Below are positions 17,591 to 26,254 of a stretch of DNA of 64,000 nucleotides, one piece after another; positions within the stretch are counted from its first letter, which is position 1, and every line of letters starts with the position of its first letter. The notes beneath the pieces were generated by a model that saw nothing but the letters and a program-made list of their open reading frames with translations, ran no database searches and had not been told where the DNA came from. The position numbers were made by a program, and so were the translations under genes. The stretch comes from Oceanicaulis sp. HTCC2633. Its GTDB lineage: Bacteria; Pseudomonadota; Alphaproteobacteria; Caulobacterales; Maricaulaceae. The DNA lies in NCBI RefSeq assembly GCF_000152745.1, contig NZ_CH672428.1, forward strand, positions 802,916 through 866,915, given 5' to 3'.

Positions 17591-18753
17591 GACCTGAGCG
17601 CCTGGCGCTGCGGGGAAAAGTAGTCAGCAGTCGCGCTTCGGGGCGTCGCGCCCATGGCTTCCAGCATGAGTTCGGCCATGCCCGGCGCCGAGAGCACGCC
17701 ATTGCGATAGGCGCCCAACGCCAGATACAGCCCCGGCGTCACTTCCCCGACGACCGGCATGGCATCGCGCGATTGCGGACGCAGCCCGGCCCAATGCTCC
17801 ACGAAATCAGCCGACTGCAGCCCGGGCAGGGCCTGTCGGGCCGCCTTCACCAGACGCTCAAGCGTCTCAGGATCAGTCTCAAGACTGGTCTTGCCGGGCT
17901 CAACACTGGCGCCGGCGATCAGGCGTCCTTCGGACTTGGCGGCCAGATAGATCGAGAGCCCGCGCACAACACGCCGCGGCGCCTGCCCTGACGGCAGGTC
18001 AAACCGGACCATCTGCCCTTTCACGGGGATCATGCGCGCACCCTCGGCAAGCTCGACAAACCGCTCCGCGCCGGTGGCCAGGATGACGCAATCCGCCTGG
18101 CGCTCCGCCCCGTCCGACATGCGGACGCCAACCACCCGGCCGCCCTGGCGCACCAGGGATTCCACACGCATTCCTTCCTGGACTTCGCCGCCCCTGGCGC
18201 GAATGGCGTCTGCAAGAACAAGGCCCATGATGCGGTTATCAAGCTGGCCATCGTGCGGAAACACCAGGGCGCCCAGCCCCGGGGCGAGCACAGGTTCAAT
18301 CTGGCTCAGAGTGCGGGCGTTCACACGCTCCGTAACGACGCCGAACCGGCGGGCCAGAACCTCCGCCCTATCAAGCCGCTCATGGTCCTGTGGCTTGAAC
18401 GCCGGCGTCAGCGATCCCCGCTGATCATAGCCCAGGCGATGGGGGCTGAGCGCCTGCACTTGCGGCGCCCAGTCGCCCCACAGCCTCTGGGACCGCCTGA
18501 GAAAGCCCGCATAGGGATCGGCGAGCGGATGCCCCGGCTCCAGTTCAAAACAGGCCTCGAATCCGGCCGCCAGCATTCCGCCAGAGGCCCAGAGGGCGCC
18601 GCGCCCGACCTGCGCGGCTTCAAGGACAGTCACACGTGCGCCCGCACTCGCCAGCGCCCAGGCGCAGGCCAGTCCGACCGCGCCGCCCCCAACGATCAGG
18701 GTGCGATCGGGAAGGTTCTGGGCTAGACTGCGAGCGGGCATGGGGCGGGTCAT
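17587..18753 (-). CDS. thiO: Glycine oxidase ThiO (FAD-dependent D-amino-acid oxidase family)
   Basis: 388 aa from the ATG at 18753; the open frame reaches 18945 but would cross the divergent gene. The N-terminal dinucleotide fold is LIVGGGAVGLACAWALASAGARVTVLE. Other family features: ASGGMLAAG, the VKGQMVRFDLP segment, and the C-terminal HWAGLRPQSRDAMPVVGEVTPGLYLALGAYRNGVLSAPGMAELM FAD-contacting region. ThiO oxidises glycine to iminoglycine for the thiazole of thiamine. No other thi gene is adjacent, so a generic D-amino-acid oxidase role cannot be ruled out. Confidence 0.85.
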   Translation of the reverse strand: MTRPMPARSLAQNLPDRTLIVGGGAVGLACAWALASAGARVTVLEAAQVGRGALWASGGMLAAGFEACFELEPGHPLADPYAGFLRRSQRLWGDWAPQVQALSPHRLGYDQRGSLTPAFKPQDHERLDRAEVLARRFGVVTERVNARTLSQIEPVLAPGLGALVFPHDGQLDNRIMGLVLADAIRARGGEVQEGMRVESLVRQGGRVVGVRMSDGAERQADCVILATGAERFVELAEGARMIPVKGQMVRFDLPSGQAPRRVVRGLSIYLAAKSEGRLIAGASVEPGKTSLETDPETLERLVKAARQALPGLQSADFVEHWAGLRPQSRDAMPVVGEVTPGLYLALGAYRNGVLSAPGMAELMLEAMGATPRSATADYFSPQRQALRS

Positions 18754-18796
18754 CCCGTAGGGCGTGAAGACATCAGCGCGTTTGATGTACTCCGAC

Positions 18797-19231
18797 ATGA
18801 AAGGCATAGCCATGGCGCAAGCTGCAACCGTATCGGCCCTGTGTGCATGGGTCGCGCTCTCCGCCGCGCTGACCGCGCCTGAACAGGCCCGGGCCCAGGA
18901 CGCTGACGAAACCACACGCGACTGCGTCCGCATCATGAACGTCAACGGCTATTCGACGCTGGATGACCAGCATCTGCTGCTCAATAGCGGAGCCAGCCGA
19001 CACTATCTCGTGACCACGAGGCGCTCCTGCTACGGGCTTGAACGCGGCATGCAGGTGGGCCTCAGCTTTCCCGAACGCACCCGGATCTGCAATGCGAGCC
19101 TTGAGTATGTGGTCGTGCCGGATGGCGGGCGTTGCCGCATCTCCACGATCGAGGAGGTGGAGGACGCCGACGCCGCCCGCGCCCTGATCGAGGCGCGCGC
19201 CGAAGCCGGCGCCGACGGTGACAGCCGCTAG
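18797..19231 (+). CDS. Small exported protein, possibly DUF6491-like
   Basis: 144 aa from ATG at 18797 (MKGIAMAQ..., keeps the N-terminal Lys needed for a signal peptide); ATG at 18812, with AAAGG upstream, is nearly as good. Signal peptide ends about ...EQARAQ. The mature domain is ~110 aa and has three or four Cys: DCVRIMNVNGYSTLDDQHLLL, RSCYGLERGMQVGLSF, RTRICNASLEYV, GGRCRI. The pattern recalls a family of small periplasmic domains of unknown function (DUF6491, from memory). It is divergent from thiO. Confidence 0.65.
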   Translation: MKGIAMAQAATVSALCAWVALSAALTAPEQARAQDADETTRDCVRIMNVNGYSTLDDQHLLLNSGASRHYLVTTRRSCYGLERGMQVGLSFPERTRICNASLEYVVVPDGGRCRISTIEEVEDADAARALIEARAEAGADGDSR

Positions 19232-19261
19232 CAGCGGTCAGCTTCCAGGTGCAGTCAGAGC

Positions 19262-19912
19262 CTAGCTCGCCGCTTCGGACGCGCGTTCTTCCTGCTCGAC
19301 ACGCGCGGCGCCGTCTTCAAGCACGGCGAGGCAATCGCGGATGAAACGCTCGCCGTCATGCTCGGTGCCCGTATCCATCCAGGACCGGCCCAGCGTGCGC
19401 GTGTAGAATTCGATGATCGGGCTGCGCCAGCGATCAAGAGTGCGCGTGCGTTCGGGCGCTCCACGGGCGCCCCGAGCCGCACTCTCCAGCGCCGCTTCGT
19501 AGACATCGCGCAGATAGGTCAGGGTCGAGGGCGCGTCCGCGAGCAGAGCGAGAGAGGTTTTCGCGGCGGACTTCACCTGGCGGTCGCCTTCGCGCAGGGC
19601 CGCGGCATGGGCGGAATCCGCGCCGGCGGGGCCAGCCTCGTGCATGTCCGGCACGAGCTCGATCAGTTCAGAAAGCAGGCATAATCCCTTGCGCAGATCC
19701 TGGCGCAGGCGAATGGTCTGGGTGGGACGCCCGCTGAGCTGCATCTGGTCGAGATAGACCCGCCCGGCCTCCTCCAGCACTCGCTTGAGTGCGCCGCGAT
19801 GAAGGGTCTTGATGTCATGCCGAGCGGAAATCCGATCGAGATCCGAGTCCGTATAGATCGGATCATTCTCGATGATCACAAACTGGGCGCCGCCTGAACT
19901 CAACCGTCCCAT
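19262..19912 (-). CDS. Hypothetical protein
   Basis: 216 aa, soluble, mostly helical, not recognised. The N-terminal ~30 residues (AQFVIIENDPIYTDSDLDRISARHDIKTLHRGALKRVL) are more beta-like; the rest is a Glu/Ala/Arg-rich helical region with a WRSPIIEFYTRTLGRSWMDTG segment. No signal peptide or membrane helix. Codon use is like its neighbours. It may be single; the thiO-divergent small gene converges on it with a 30-nt gap. Confidence 0.6.
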   Translation of the reverse strand: MGRLSSGGAQFVIIENDPIYTDSDLDRISARHDIKTLHRGALKRVLEEAGRVYLDQMQLSGRPTQTIRLRQDLRKGLCLLSELIELVPDMHEAGPAGADSAHAAALREGDRQVKSAAKTSLALLADAPSTLTYLRDVYEAALESAARGARGAPERTRTLDRWRSPIIEFYTRTLGRSWMDTGTEHDGERFIRDCLAVLEDGAARVEQEERASEAAS

Positions 19913-20111
19913 ATCCGCCTCATGGCTGGAGATTCGCTTAAGGAAAATATGGTGTCGGAAAACGCCGAACTAACAAGACCTCGCGTTAACGATTTGGGCG
20001 GAACCTGTGGAGCAACTCGATAACCCCCAGCAGAACAAGGGCTTGAGAATCACAATTCGCCCCACACGCGAAAGCCGCATCTGAAGGCTCCATCCTGTCT
20101 TGAAAGGAAGA

Positions 20112-20188
20112 TGGTACCGCCTCCCCGGTTCGAACGGGGGACCTCTAGATCCACAATCTAGCGCTCTAACCAACTGAGCTAAGGCGGC
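20112..20188 (-). tRNA. tRNA-His (anticodon GTG), alphaproteobacterial type
   Basis: 77-nt cloverleaf on the minus strand with encoded CCA (20112-20114 complement). The anticodon loop is TTGTGGA. Position 1 is G paired with U72; the base before position 1 is T and the discriminator is A73, so there is no genomic G-1:C73. This is the unusual tRNA-His form known from a large alphaproteobacterial clade. Confidence 0.96.
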
Positions 20189-20195
20189 ACGCTTT

Positions 20196-20232
20196 GCGCC
20201 CTGTCGGGGCGGGAGCCCTCACGACAGGGCGC
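20196..20232. repeat. Hairpin between the M48 gene and tRNA-His
   Basis: GCGCCCTGTCG (20196-20206) is the inverted repeat of CGACAGGGCGC (20222-20232), with an inner GGGC/GCCC pairing in the loop. It lies 8 nt before the tRNA-His 5' end on the minus strand. There is no T-run; it could end the M48 transcript or separate it from the tRNA. Confidence 0.5.
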
Positions 20233-20301
20233 GGAAACTAGCGCCGGGCGCGACGGCGCGCAAGACCCGTTTCTGCGCTTTGCGCACCCGTGCTCAGCGC
20301 C

Positions 20302-21096
20302 CTAGGCATAGCCTTGTTCAGCAATGTGACGCTGCAGATTTTCAATGCGCGTGGCGTCAGACGGGTGGGTCGACATGAACTCCACCGGGCGACGGGCGTT
20401 CTGGGCCGATTTGGCGCGCCAGAACTCCAGCGCCTCGGATGGGCGATAGCCGGCCCGGGCCATGTAATCGACGCCCAGGATATCGGCTTCCAGTTCATGC
20501 TGACGCGAATAGGGCAGCAGCACGCCATAGGTCACGCCCGTGCCCAGAATGCCTGACCAGGTGTCGAGATTCTGCACGTTGGCCGCCCCGAGCCCGGCAT
20601 TGACCACAGCGAGCCCGAGGCCGGCCGTCGCTTGCTGGCGCGCCCGCTGGGCGGCGTGATTACGGCTGAGATGCGCCACTTCATGGCCCATCACGGTGGC
20701 TACCTGGTCATCATTGCTCATGGTCTCAAGGATGCCGCGATAGAAAGCGACCTTGCCGCCGGGCAGGACCCAGGCGTTCTGCTGATCTGAATCGAAGACC
20801 ACGAATTCCCACTCATACTGGGTCAGACCCGAGGCGGGCACGATGCGTTGCCCGACGCGGCGGACGGTGTTGTTCAGCGTCCGGTCCCGGCTGATGGTTT
20901 CCTGCTGGCGCGCCTGCTCCCAGGCGGCCTGGGAGGCCTGCATGATCTGGGCGTCCGAGACCAGCGCCGCGCCCAGCCCGCCGCCATCCGTCGCACACCC
21001 GGCGAGCGGGAATACGGTTCCAGCCGCCAAGCCCACCAGCAATTCCCGCCGGCCCATGGTGACGCGCGGCAGTGCGTTGAGTTCGTCTTCGGTCAT
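20302..21096 (-). CDS. M48-family metalloprotease lipoprotein
   Basis: 264 aa. The N-terminus has a hydrophobic stretch ending in the lipobox LAGC (AAGTVFPLAGCATD), so the mature protein should be lipid-anchored on the periplasmic face. The zinc motif HEVAH lies in VATVMGHEVAHLSRNHAAQR, and the third ligand Glu is in SRQHELEADILGVDYMARAGY. FMSTHPSDATRIENL at the C-terminus is typical. Relatives (BepA/LoiP type) take part in outer-membrane protein quality control. It is divergent from the AsmA gene. Confidence 0.92.
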   Translation of the reverse strand: MTEDELNALPRVTMGRRELLVGLAAGTVFPLAGCATDGGGLGAALVSDAQIMQASQAAWEQARQQETISRDRTLNNTVRRVGQRIVPASGLTQYEWEFVVFDSDQQNAWVLPGGKVAFYRGILETMSNDDQVATVMGHEVAHLSRNHAAQRARQQATAGLGLAVVNAGLGAANVQNLDTWSGILGTGVTYGVLLPYSRQHELEADILGVDYMARAGYRPSEALEFWRAKSAQNARRPVEFMSTHPSDATRIENLQRHIAEQGYA

Positions 21097-21267
21097 GGAT
21101 CGTCCCCTGTTCCAGCTTTTTGGCGCTTCGCCATCAAATCGCCCTCACCTTCCCTTACCGGCTGGGGTCTGGTTGAGCGATATGGTAAATCATTGTCGCT
21201 GATCGCGGGAATTCCGCAAGCTCAGCCTCGTCGCCGCCGCCCTACCGCGCTCTCGGGAGACACCTTC

Positions 21268-23295
21268 ATGCGCCGTCTGCTTATCGCTCTTCTGGTTCTT
21301 GTCATTCTCGTGATCGGCGTCGCCGTTCTGGCGCCCGCCCTGGTCCCCACGGACCTGATCCGCGAGCGCACCGAGACCGCGGCGCAGGAGGCTCTGGGCC
21401 GGGAGGTGACGCTGGCCGGCGATATCCGCTTGCAGGTGCTGCCCCAGCTTCAGGTGCGCGCCAATGACGCCCGCATCGCCAATGCCGAAGGCTTTGGCGA
21501 GGAGCCTTTCGCCGAGATGCAGGAAATGCGGGTCGCGGTGGCGCTGATCCCGCTTTTGCAGCGCCAGATCGAAATCGAGGAGTTCGTCCTTGTTGATCCG
21601 GTCATCCGCCTGCAGAGCAATGCGCGCGGCAACAACTGGACCTTTGGCGACAATACGGAGGCTGTTGCGCAAGCCACTCCTGAAGAGGGCTTCCAGCGTC
21701 AGCCCGGCGCCCTGCCCTTCGAGGCCAGCTTTGGCGATGTGCGGATCGAGAATGGCGCCGTCACCTTTGATGACGGCGTCCAGACCCGCCGGTTTGATGC
21801 GCTCAATCTGTCCATTGATCTGCCGTCGGTGGACCAGCCGGTGCGCTTGCGCGGTTCGTTCGAGGCCGATGGCCGCCCGATGAATTTCAACGCCGAGCTT
21901 GGATCCCTGCGCGGTTTCTTCGAGGGCCGGGAAACGCCCTTCTCGACCACGCTGAACGGCCCCCTCGCCGATCTCACGCTGGAAGGCCGCTTCCTGGAAA
22001 GCACCGAGCTGGCGTTTGACGGGGATATGGATGTAACGCTGCCCTTGCGCGCACTTGCGCGCTATCTGGGCGCAGACCTGCCCGATGGCGACATTTTCCG
22101 CCAGTTCAGCGCGCGCTCCGCGGTCTCCGGAGAGCCGGGTCTTTTGCGCCTGCGCGAGGCGCGCATCAGCTTTGACGATATCGACGCCCAGGGCGCCATG
22201 ACGCTGAATTATGGCGGCGCCCGGCCACGCATTACGGGGGAGTTGAGCACCGCCATGCTGGACCTCACCCCTTACATTCCTGCGGACAGTGAGCCGGACG
22301 CCAATCGCGCCGGCGCCCCTGCCGGCATTTCCCAATGGAGCAATGAGCCGATCGATCTGGCGCCGCTTCGCACGCTCGATTCCGAGCTCACCATACGCGC
22401 TGAAGAGCTCAAAGCGCGTGACATCGAAGTCAGCGACGTCACCGCTCTGGTGACCGTGGATCAGGGCCGCATGACGGCGCGCCTCAACCGCTTCCAGCTG
22501 TATGGAGGCACGGGCGAGGCCGTGGCGGTCATTAATGCGCGCAGCAATACGCCGAGCTTCTCCTTCAACGCCAATCTGGATGCGCTGGAAGCGCAGCCCT
22601 TCCTGCTGGCGGCGGCGCAGTTTGACCGTCTGATCGGGGATGGCGGCTTCAATCTGGATCTCACCGCCAGCGGCTCGAGCCCGGCGGCGATCATGAATTC
22701 CCTGTCCGGGACCGGCGGGTTCGAATTCAATGACGGCGCCATCAAGGGCGTGAACCTCGCCCAGATGATCCGCACCGTGCAGACCGCGCTTCAGAACCGC
22801 GCCCTGCCCACCGCCTTTGCCGAATCCGAGCAGACCGACTTCTCGAGCCTCGGAGGCACCTTTACCGTGACCAATGGCGTGGTGAGCAACCAGGATCTGC
22901 AAATGCTCAGCCCGCTTTTGCGCGTGCTGGGCGACGGCCGCATCGATCTGGGCGCCCAGAGCATCGACTACCGCCTCACCCCGCGCGCCGTGCAGTCCCT
23001 GACCGGTCAGGGCGGCCAGCTCGATCTTCAGGGTCTGGAAGTGCCGGTGCGTCTGCAGGGCGGGTTCAACAATGTCTCCGCCCGCATCGATTTCGAGGCC
23101 GTGGCCCGCAACCTTCTCAGCCAGCAGGCGGGGCGCCTGCTGCGTCAGAATGGCGACAGTGAAACGGACGACGACGCCCCCGCCTCGCCTGAAGATGTGG
23201 TCCGCGGCCTGTTCGGGCAGCTCCTGAACAACAACCGCAATCAGCCGGATGAAGAGGCGCCGGACGAGGAAGATGGCGGCGAACAGCCGAACTAG
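21268..23295 (+). CDS. AsmA-family protein
   Basis: 675 aa from the ATG at 21268, with GGGAG 8 nt upstream; the frame runs further up but those codons lie in the M48 gene and its promoter. One N-terminal membrane anchor (LLIALLVLVILVIGVAVLAPALV), then the AsmA start PTDLIRERTETAAQEALGREVTLAGDIRLQVLPQLQVRANDARIAN, long beta-rich repeats, and the AsmA C-terminal domain (DLTASGSSPAAIMNSLSGTGGFEFNDGAIKGVNLAQMIR). The C-terminus is acidic and disordered. Family members are bridge-like proteins thought to move lipids between inner and outer membrane. Confidence 0.92.
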   Translation: MRRLLIALLVLVILVIGVAVLAPALVPTDLIRERTETAAQEALGREVTLAGDIRLQVLPQLQVRANDARIANAEGFGEEPFAEMQEMRVAVALIPLLQRQIEIEEFVLVDPVIRLQSNARGNNWTFGDNTEAVAQATPEEGFQRQPGALPFEASFGDVRIENGAVTFDDGVQTRRFDALNLSIDLPSVDQPVRLRGSFEADGRPMNFNAELGSLRGFFEGRETPFSTTLNGPLADLTLEGRFLESTELAFDGDMDVTLPLRALARYLGADLPDGDIFRQFSARSAVSGEPGLLRLREARISFDDIDAQGAMTLNYGGARPRITGELSTAMLDLTPYIPADSEPDANRAGAPAGISQWSNEPIDLAPLRTLDSELTIRAEELKARDIEVSDVTALVTVDQGRMTARLNRFQLYGGTGEAVAVINARSNTPSFSFNANLDALEAQPFLLAAAQFDRLIGDGGFNLDLTASGSSPAAIMNSLSGTGGFEFNDGAIKGVNLAQMIRTVQTALQNRALPTAFAESEQTDFSSLGGTFTVTNGVVSNQDLQMLSPLLRVLGDGRIDLGAQSIDYRLTPRAVQSLTGQGGQLDLQGLEVPVRLQGGFNNVSARIDFEAVARNLLSQQAGRLLRQNGDSETDDDAPASPEDVVRGLFGQLLNNNRNQPDEEAPDEEDGGEQPN

Positions 23296-23337
23296 TCCTT
23301 GATCGCAGACCAGTCGGCTTATCTACTGGCCCCGAAA

Positions 23338-23359
23338 GGGCGGACCTCGACGTCCGCCC
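23338..23359. repeat. Hairpin in the AsmA-ggt gap
   Basis: GGGCGGAC (23338-23345) pairs with GTCCGCCC (23352-23359) around a 6-nt loop. It is not followed by T residues and ends 21 nt before the ggt start codon, close to its GGGGAG ribosome site; either a weak terminator for the AsmA gene or a 5'-UTR element. Confidence 0.4.
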
Positions 23360-23380
23360 CTGCACTCGGGGAGCAAGCCA

Positions 23381-25150
23381 ATGAACAAGATCGCAGCCGC
23401 CGGTATGGTCGCCGCCATGGCCTTTAGCGAATTCGGAGCGTCAGCCGGCGCGCAGGACTTCTATCCCGGAGACCGGGTGAGCGGTGATCATTTCGCGACC
23501 CGCTCTCCGGTGACCGCGGTCCATGGCATGGCCGCCACGGCCCATCCGCTGGCCACTCAGATAGCGCTCGACATCCTCAAATCCGGCGGCAACGCCGTGG
23601 ACGCCGCCATAGCGGCGAACGCGGCGCTCGGCCTCATGGAGCCGACCGGCAATGGCATTGGCGGGGACATCTTCGTCATTGTCTATGATCCCGAGACGCG
23701 ACAGGTCTATGGCCTGAACGGCGCCGGACGCTCGCCCCTTGGCCTGAGCTATGAAGAGGTCGTCGAGACGGTCGGCGAAGACGGCGCCATTCCGCCGCTG
23801 GGCGCCATGCCGGTCTCCGTGCCCGGCACGGTGGATGGCTGGTATACCCTGCACGAACGTTTTGGCGAAATGCCGATGGATGAGGTGCTGGCGCCCACGA
23901 TCCGCTATGCCGAGGAGGGTTTCCCCCTCACCCAGACGATCGCCTATTACTGGGATCGGAACATGTCGATCCTCGAGGCCCGCCATGCACAGGACGAGAT
24001 CGAGGAATTCGACAACGCCCGCGCCACCTATCTCACCGAGGATGGCGACGCGCCCCGCGAGGGCGAGATCTTCCGCAATCCCGACCTCGCCAGCACCCTG
24101 CGCCAGATCGCCGAGGGCGGACGGGACGCCTTTTATGAGGGCGAGATCGCCCGCACCATCGACGCCTATATGCAGCGCATTGGCGGCTGGATTCGCTATG
24201 AGGATCTGGCGAACCATCGCTCCGAATGGGTGGAGCCGGTCAGCGTGAACTATCGCGGCTATGATGTGTGGGAATTGCCGCCCCAGGGTCAGGGCATCGC
24301 CGCCCTGCAGATGCTGCAGATCCTTGAAGACTACGACCTCGCCTCCATGGGCTTCATGAGCGCAGACGCCCTGCATGTGCAGATCGAGGCCAAGCGTCTC
24401 GCCTTTGAGGACCGCGCGCGTTTTTACGCCGATCCCGACTTTGCGCCGGCTCCGGTCGAAGCGCTTCTGAGCGAGGAGTACGCCGCCGAGCGCCGCGCTC
24501 TCATTTCCATGGACCAGGCGATGCAAAGCGTCACCCATGGCGACCCGGCGATCCTTGAGGATGGCGACACCACCTATCTGACGGTCGCGGACGGCAATGG
24601 CATGATGGTCTCGCTGATCCAGTCGAACTTCCGGGGCATGGGCTCGGGTCTTGTGCCGGACGGGTTGGGCTTCATGTTCCAGGATCGCGGCGAGCTGTTC
24701 AGCCTCGACCCGAACCACCCCAATGTCTACGCGCCGGGCAAACGCCCCTTCCACACCATCATCCCGGCGATGATCACTCAAGACGGTGATGGCGTGATGA
24801 GCTTTGGCCTTATGGGCGGCGGCATGCAGCCCCAGGGCCATGTGCAGATCGTTTCCAACATCATCGATTTCGGGCTCAATGTTCAGGAAGCGGGCGACGC
24901 GGCGCGCTGGCGCCATGAAGGCTCCACCTCCGAGACCGGCGTCGCGGGCGAGACCGCAGGCGTCGGCGTTGTGCATCTGGAAAGCGGCGTGCCGGCCGAA
25001 GTTCGCGCCGAACTGGAGGCCCGCGGCCACGTCATCGGCGCATCCGATGGCGGCTTTGGCGGCTATCAGGCGATCTGGCGCGACCGCGAGACCGGCGTGC
25101 TCTACGGCGCCAGCGAGATGCGCAAGGACGGAAACGCCCAAGGCTATTAA
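23381..25150 (+). CDS. ggt: Gamma-glutamyltransferase
   Basis: 589 aa Ntn-hydrolase that cleaves and transfers the gamma-glutamyl group of glutathione in the periplasm. A signal peptide ends near ...SAGAQ. The large-subunit part contains HPLATQIALDILKSGGNAVDAAIAANAALGLMEPTGNGIGGD. The self-cleavage/nucleophile Thr is in DGDTTYLTVADGNGMMVSLIQSNF, so the precursor should split into two subunits there. The small subunit carries KRPFHTIIPAMI and MGGGMQPQGHVQIVSN. GGGGAG precedes the ATG. Genome context gives no specific partner. Confidence 0.95.
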   Translation: MNKIAAAGMVAAMAFSEFGASAGAQDFYPGDRVSGDHFATRSPVTAVHGMAATAHPLATQIALDILKSGGNAVDAAIAANAALGLMEPTGNGIGGDIFVIVYDPETRQVYGLNGAGRSPLGLSYEEVVETVGEDGAIPPLGAMPVSVPGTVDGWYTLHERFGEMPMDEVLAPTIRYAEEGFPLTQTIAYYWDRNMSILEARHAQDEIEEFDNARATYLTEDGDAPREGEIFRNPDLASTLRQIAEGGRDAFYEGEIARTIDAYMQRIGGWIRYEDLANHRSEWVEPVSVNYRGYDVWELPPQGQGIAALQMLQILEDYDLASMGFMSADALHVQIEAKRLAFEDRARFYADPDFAPAPVEALLSEEYAAERRALISMDQAMQSVTHGDPAILEDGDTTYLTVADGNGMMVSLIQSNFRGMGSGLVPDGLGFMFQDRGELFSLDPNHPNVYAPGKRPFHTIIPAMITQDGDGVMSFGLMGGGMQPQGHVQIVSNIIDFGLNVQEAGDAARWRHEGSTSETGVAGETAGVGVVHLESGVPAEVRAELEARGHVIGASDGGFGGYQAIWRDRETGVLYGASEMRKDGNAQGY

Positions 25151-25252
25151 AGCCTTGTCATGAACACGGGGGCGACTTCGCTTTCAGTCCCGGTTCAGGT
25201 TGGACGGCCCATAAACCCCGGCATAGTCTGATCTGGTCATTAGGAGACTGAG

Positions 25253-26182
25253 ATGCGTTTCGCCCCTGTTCTGCTTGCCGCCATGGCCGGTCTTGCCGTG
25301 ACCGCCGACCTCGCTGAAGCCCAGCGCCACGATCGGGGCCGCGGTCCGTCGATCACCCTTTATGACCAGCCCAACTATCAGGGCCGATCTGTGGTGATCG
25401 ACACTGACGCCGAAAATCTTGACTGGCTGAACTTCAACGACATGGCCAGCTCGATCCGGGTCAGCGGCGGGCAATGGGAAGTCTGCATCGATGCGAGCTA
25501 TCGCGGCACCTGCCAGGTTATCGACTCTGACCTGCCGAATATGAGCCAGTGGGCCTTCAATGACCGGATCAGCTCGATCCGTCCCGTTCATGACCAGGGT
25601 CGCCGTGGCCGGACGCGCGACAACGGCGTCACGCTCTGGTCCGGACCGAACTTCACGGGCCGCAGCGTCACCCTGATCGAGCCGAGCGACAATCTGAATC
25701 GTCTGGGGTTCAACGACGCCGCCCAGTCCATTGAGGTGCATTCGGGCGACTGGACCTTCTGCCAGCACGCTGACTATGGCGGACGCTGCGTCGAGATTGA
25801 TCGCGATGTACGCAATCTGAACGCCTACAACCTCAACCGAGAGATCAGCTCGGCCACCAATCAGCACCGTCCGCGCGACGATGATTACGGCTATCCGGGA
25901 CGCCCCGGTCACGGCTCCAACCGCATCGAGGGCGGCGTGCAGGGCGTGCAGTCGGTCTTCTTTGCGCGCCCGACCGCAAACGGCTACGCCATTTCCGCCT
26001 GCGACAGCCGCAGCTATGGCCGGTGCGGAGATCAGGAAGCCGACGCGCTGTGCCGCGTCAGCGGCATGAACCGTGCGGTTCATTATGGCGTCGAGCGGGC
26101 CCGGGGATCGGTCTGGTCGCTGGATGAGCGTCGTCCGGTTCGCGGCGACGAAGCACTCGTGGACGTGCTGTGCGTACGCTAG
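25253..26182 (+). CDS. Exported beta/gamma-crystallin domain protein
   Basis: 309 aa; signal peptide 1 to ~23 (...LAEAQ). Residues ~33-110 and ~125-201 form two beta/gamma-crystallin domains, each two Greek keys; each key begins Y/F-x-G-R/T and ends in the (N/D)(N/D)xx(S/T)S calcium motif: NDMASS 62-67, NDRISS 103-108, NDAAQS 154-159 and NREISS 195-200. The first two are perfect Ca2+ sites; the last two each lack one position. After a Pro/Arg/Gly linker comes a C-terminal domain (~225-309) with four Cys (SACDSRSYGRC, ADALCRVSG, VDVLCVR), not recognised. Ends at a strong terminator, a single-gene unit. Confidence 0.85.
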   Translation: MRFAPVLLAAMAGLAVTADLAEAQRHDRGRGPSITLYDQPNYQGRSVVIDTDAENLDWLNFNDMASSIRVSGGQWEVCIDASYRGTCQVIDSDLPNMSQWAFNDRISSIRPVHDQGRRGRTRDNGVTLWSGPNFTGRSVTLIEPSDNLNRLGFNDAAQSIEVHSGDWTFCQHADYGGRCVEIDRDVRNLNAYNLNREISSATNQHRPRDDDYGYPGRPGHGSNRIEGGVQGVQSVFFARPTANGYAISACDSRSYGRCGDQEADALCRVSGMNRAVHYGVERARGSVWSLDERRPVRGDEALVDVLCVR

Positions 26183-26200
26183 GCGCATCCACATAAGTCA

Positions 26201-26234
26201 AAAGAAACCCCGGCTCCGGGCGCCGGGGTTTTTT
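26201..26234. terminator. Bidirectional rho-independent terminator
   Basis: AAACCCCGGC (26205-26214) pairs with GCCGGGGTTT (26222-26231) around a 7-nt loop; T6 (26229-26234) follows on the plus strand and an A-rich run precedes it. It ends both the crystallin gene and the convergent ast operon. Confidence 0.92.
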
Positions 26235-26254
26235 ATGTCCAGACCGGACTGAGA

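Noticed and set aside
23338-23359. Hairpin as a full terminator of the AsmA gene
   Set aside because: No T-run follows; kept only as a low-confidence hairpin.
21190-25141. Long minus-strand frames (570 and 566 codons) over the AsmA and gamma-glutamyltransferase genes
   Set aside because: They are mirror frames of GC-rich, strongly biased genes; the plus-strand products carry family motifs and the minus-strand ones do not.
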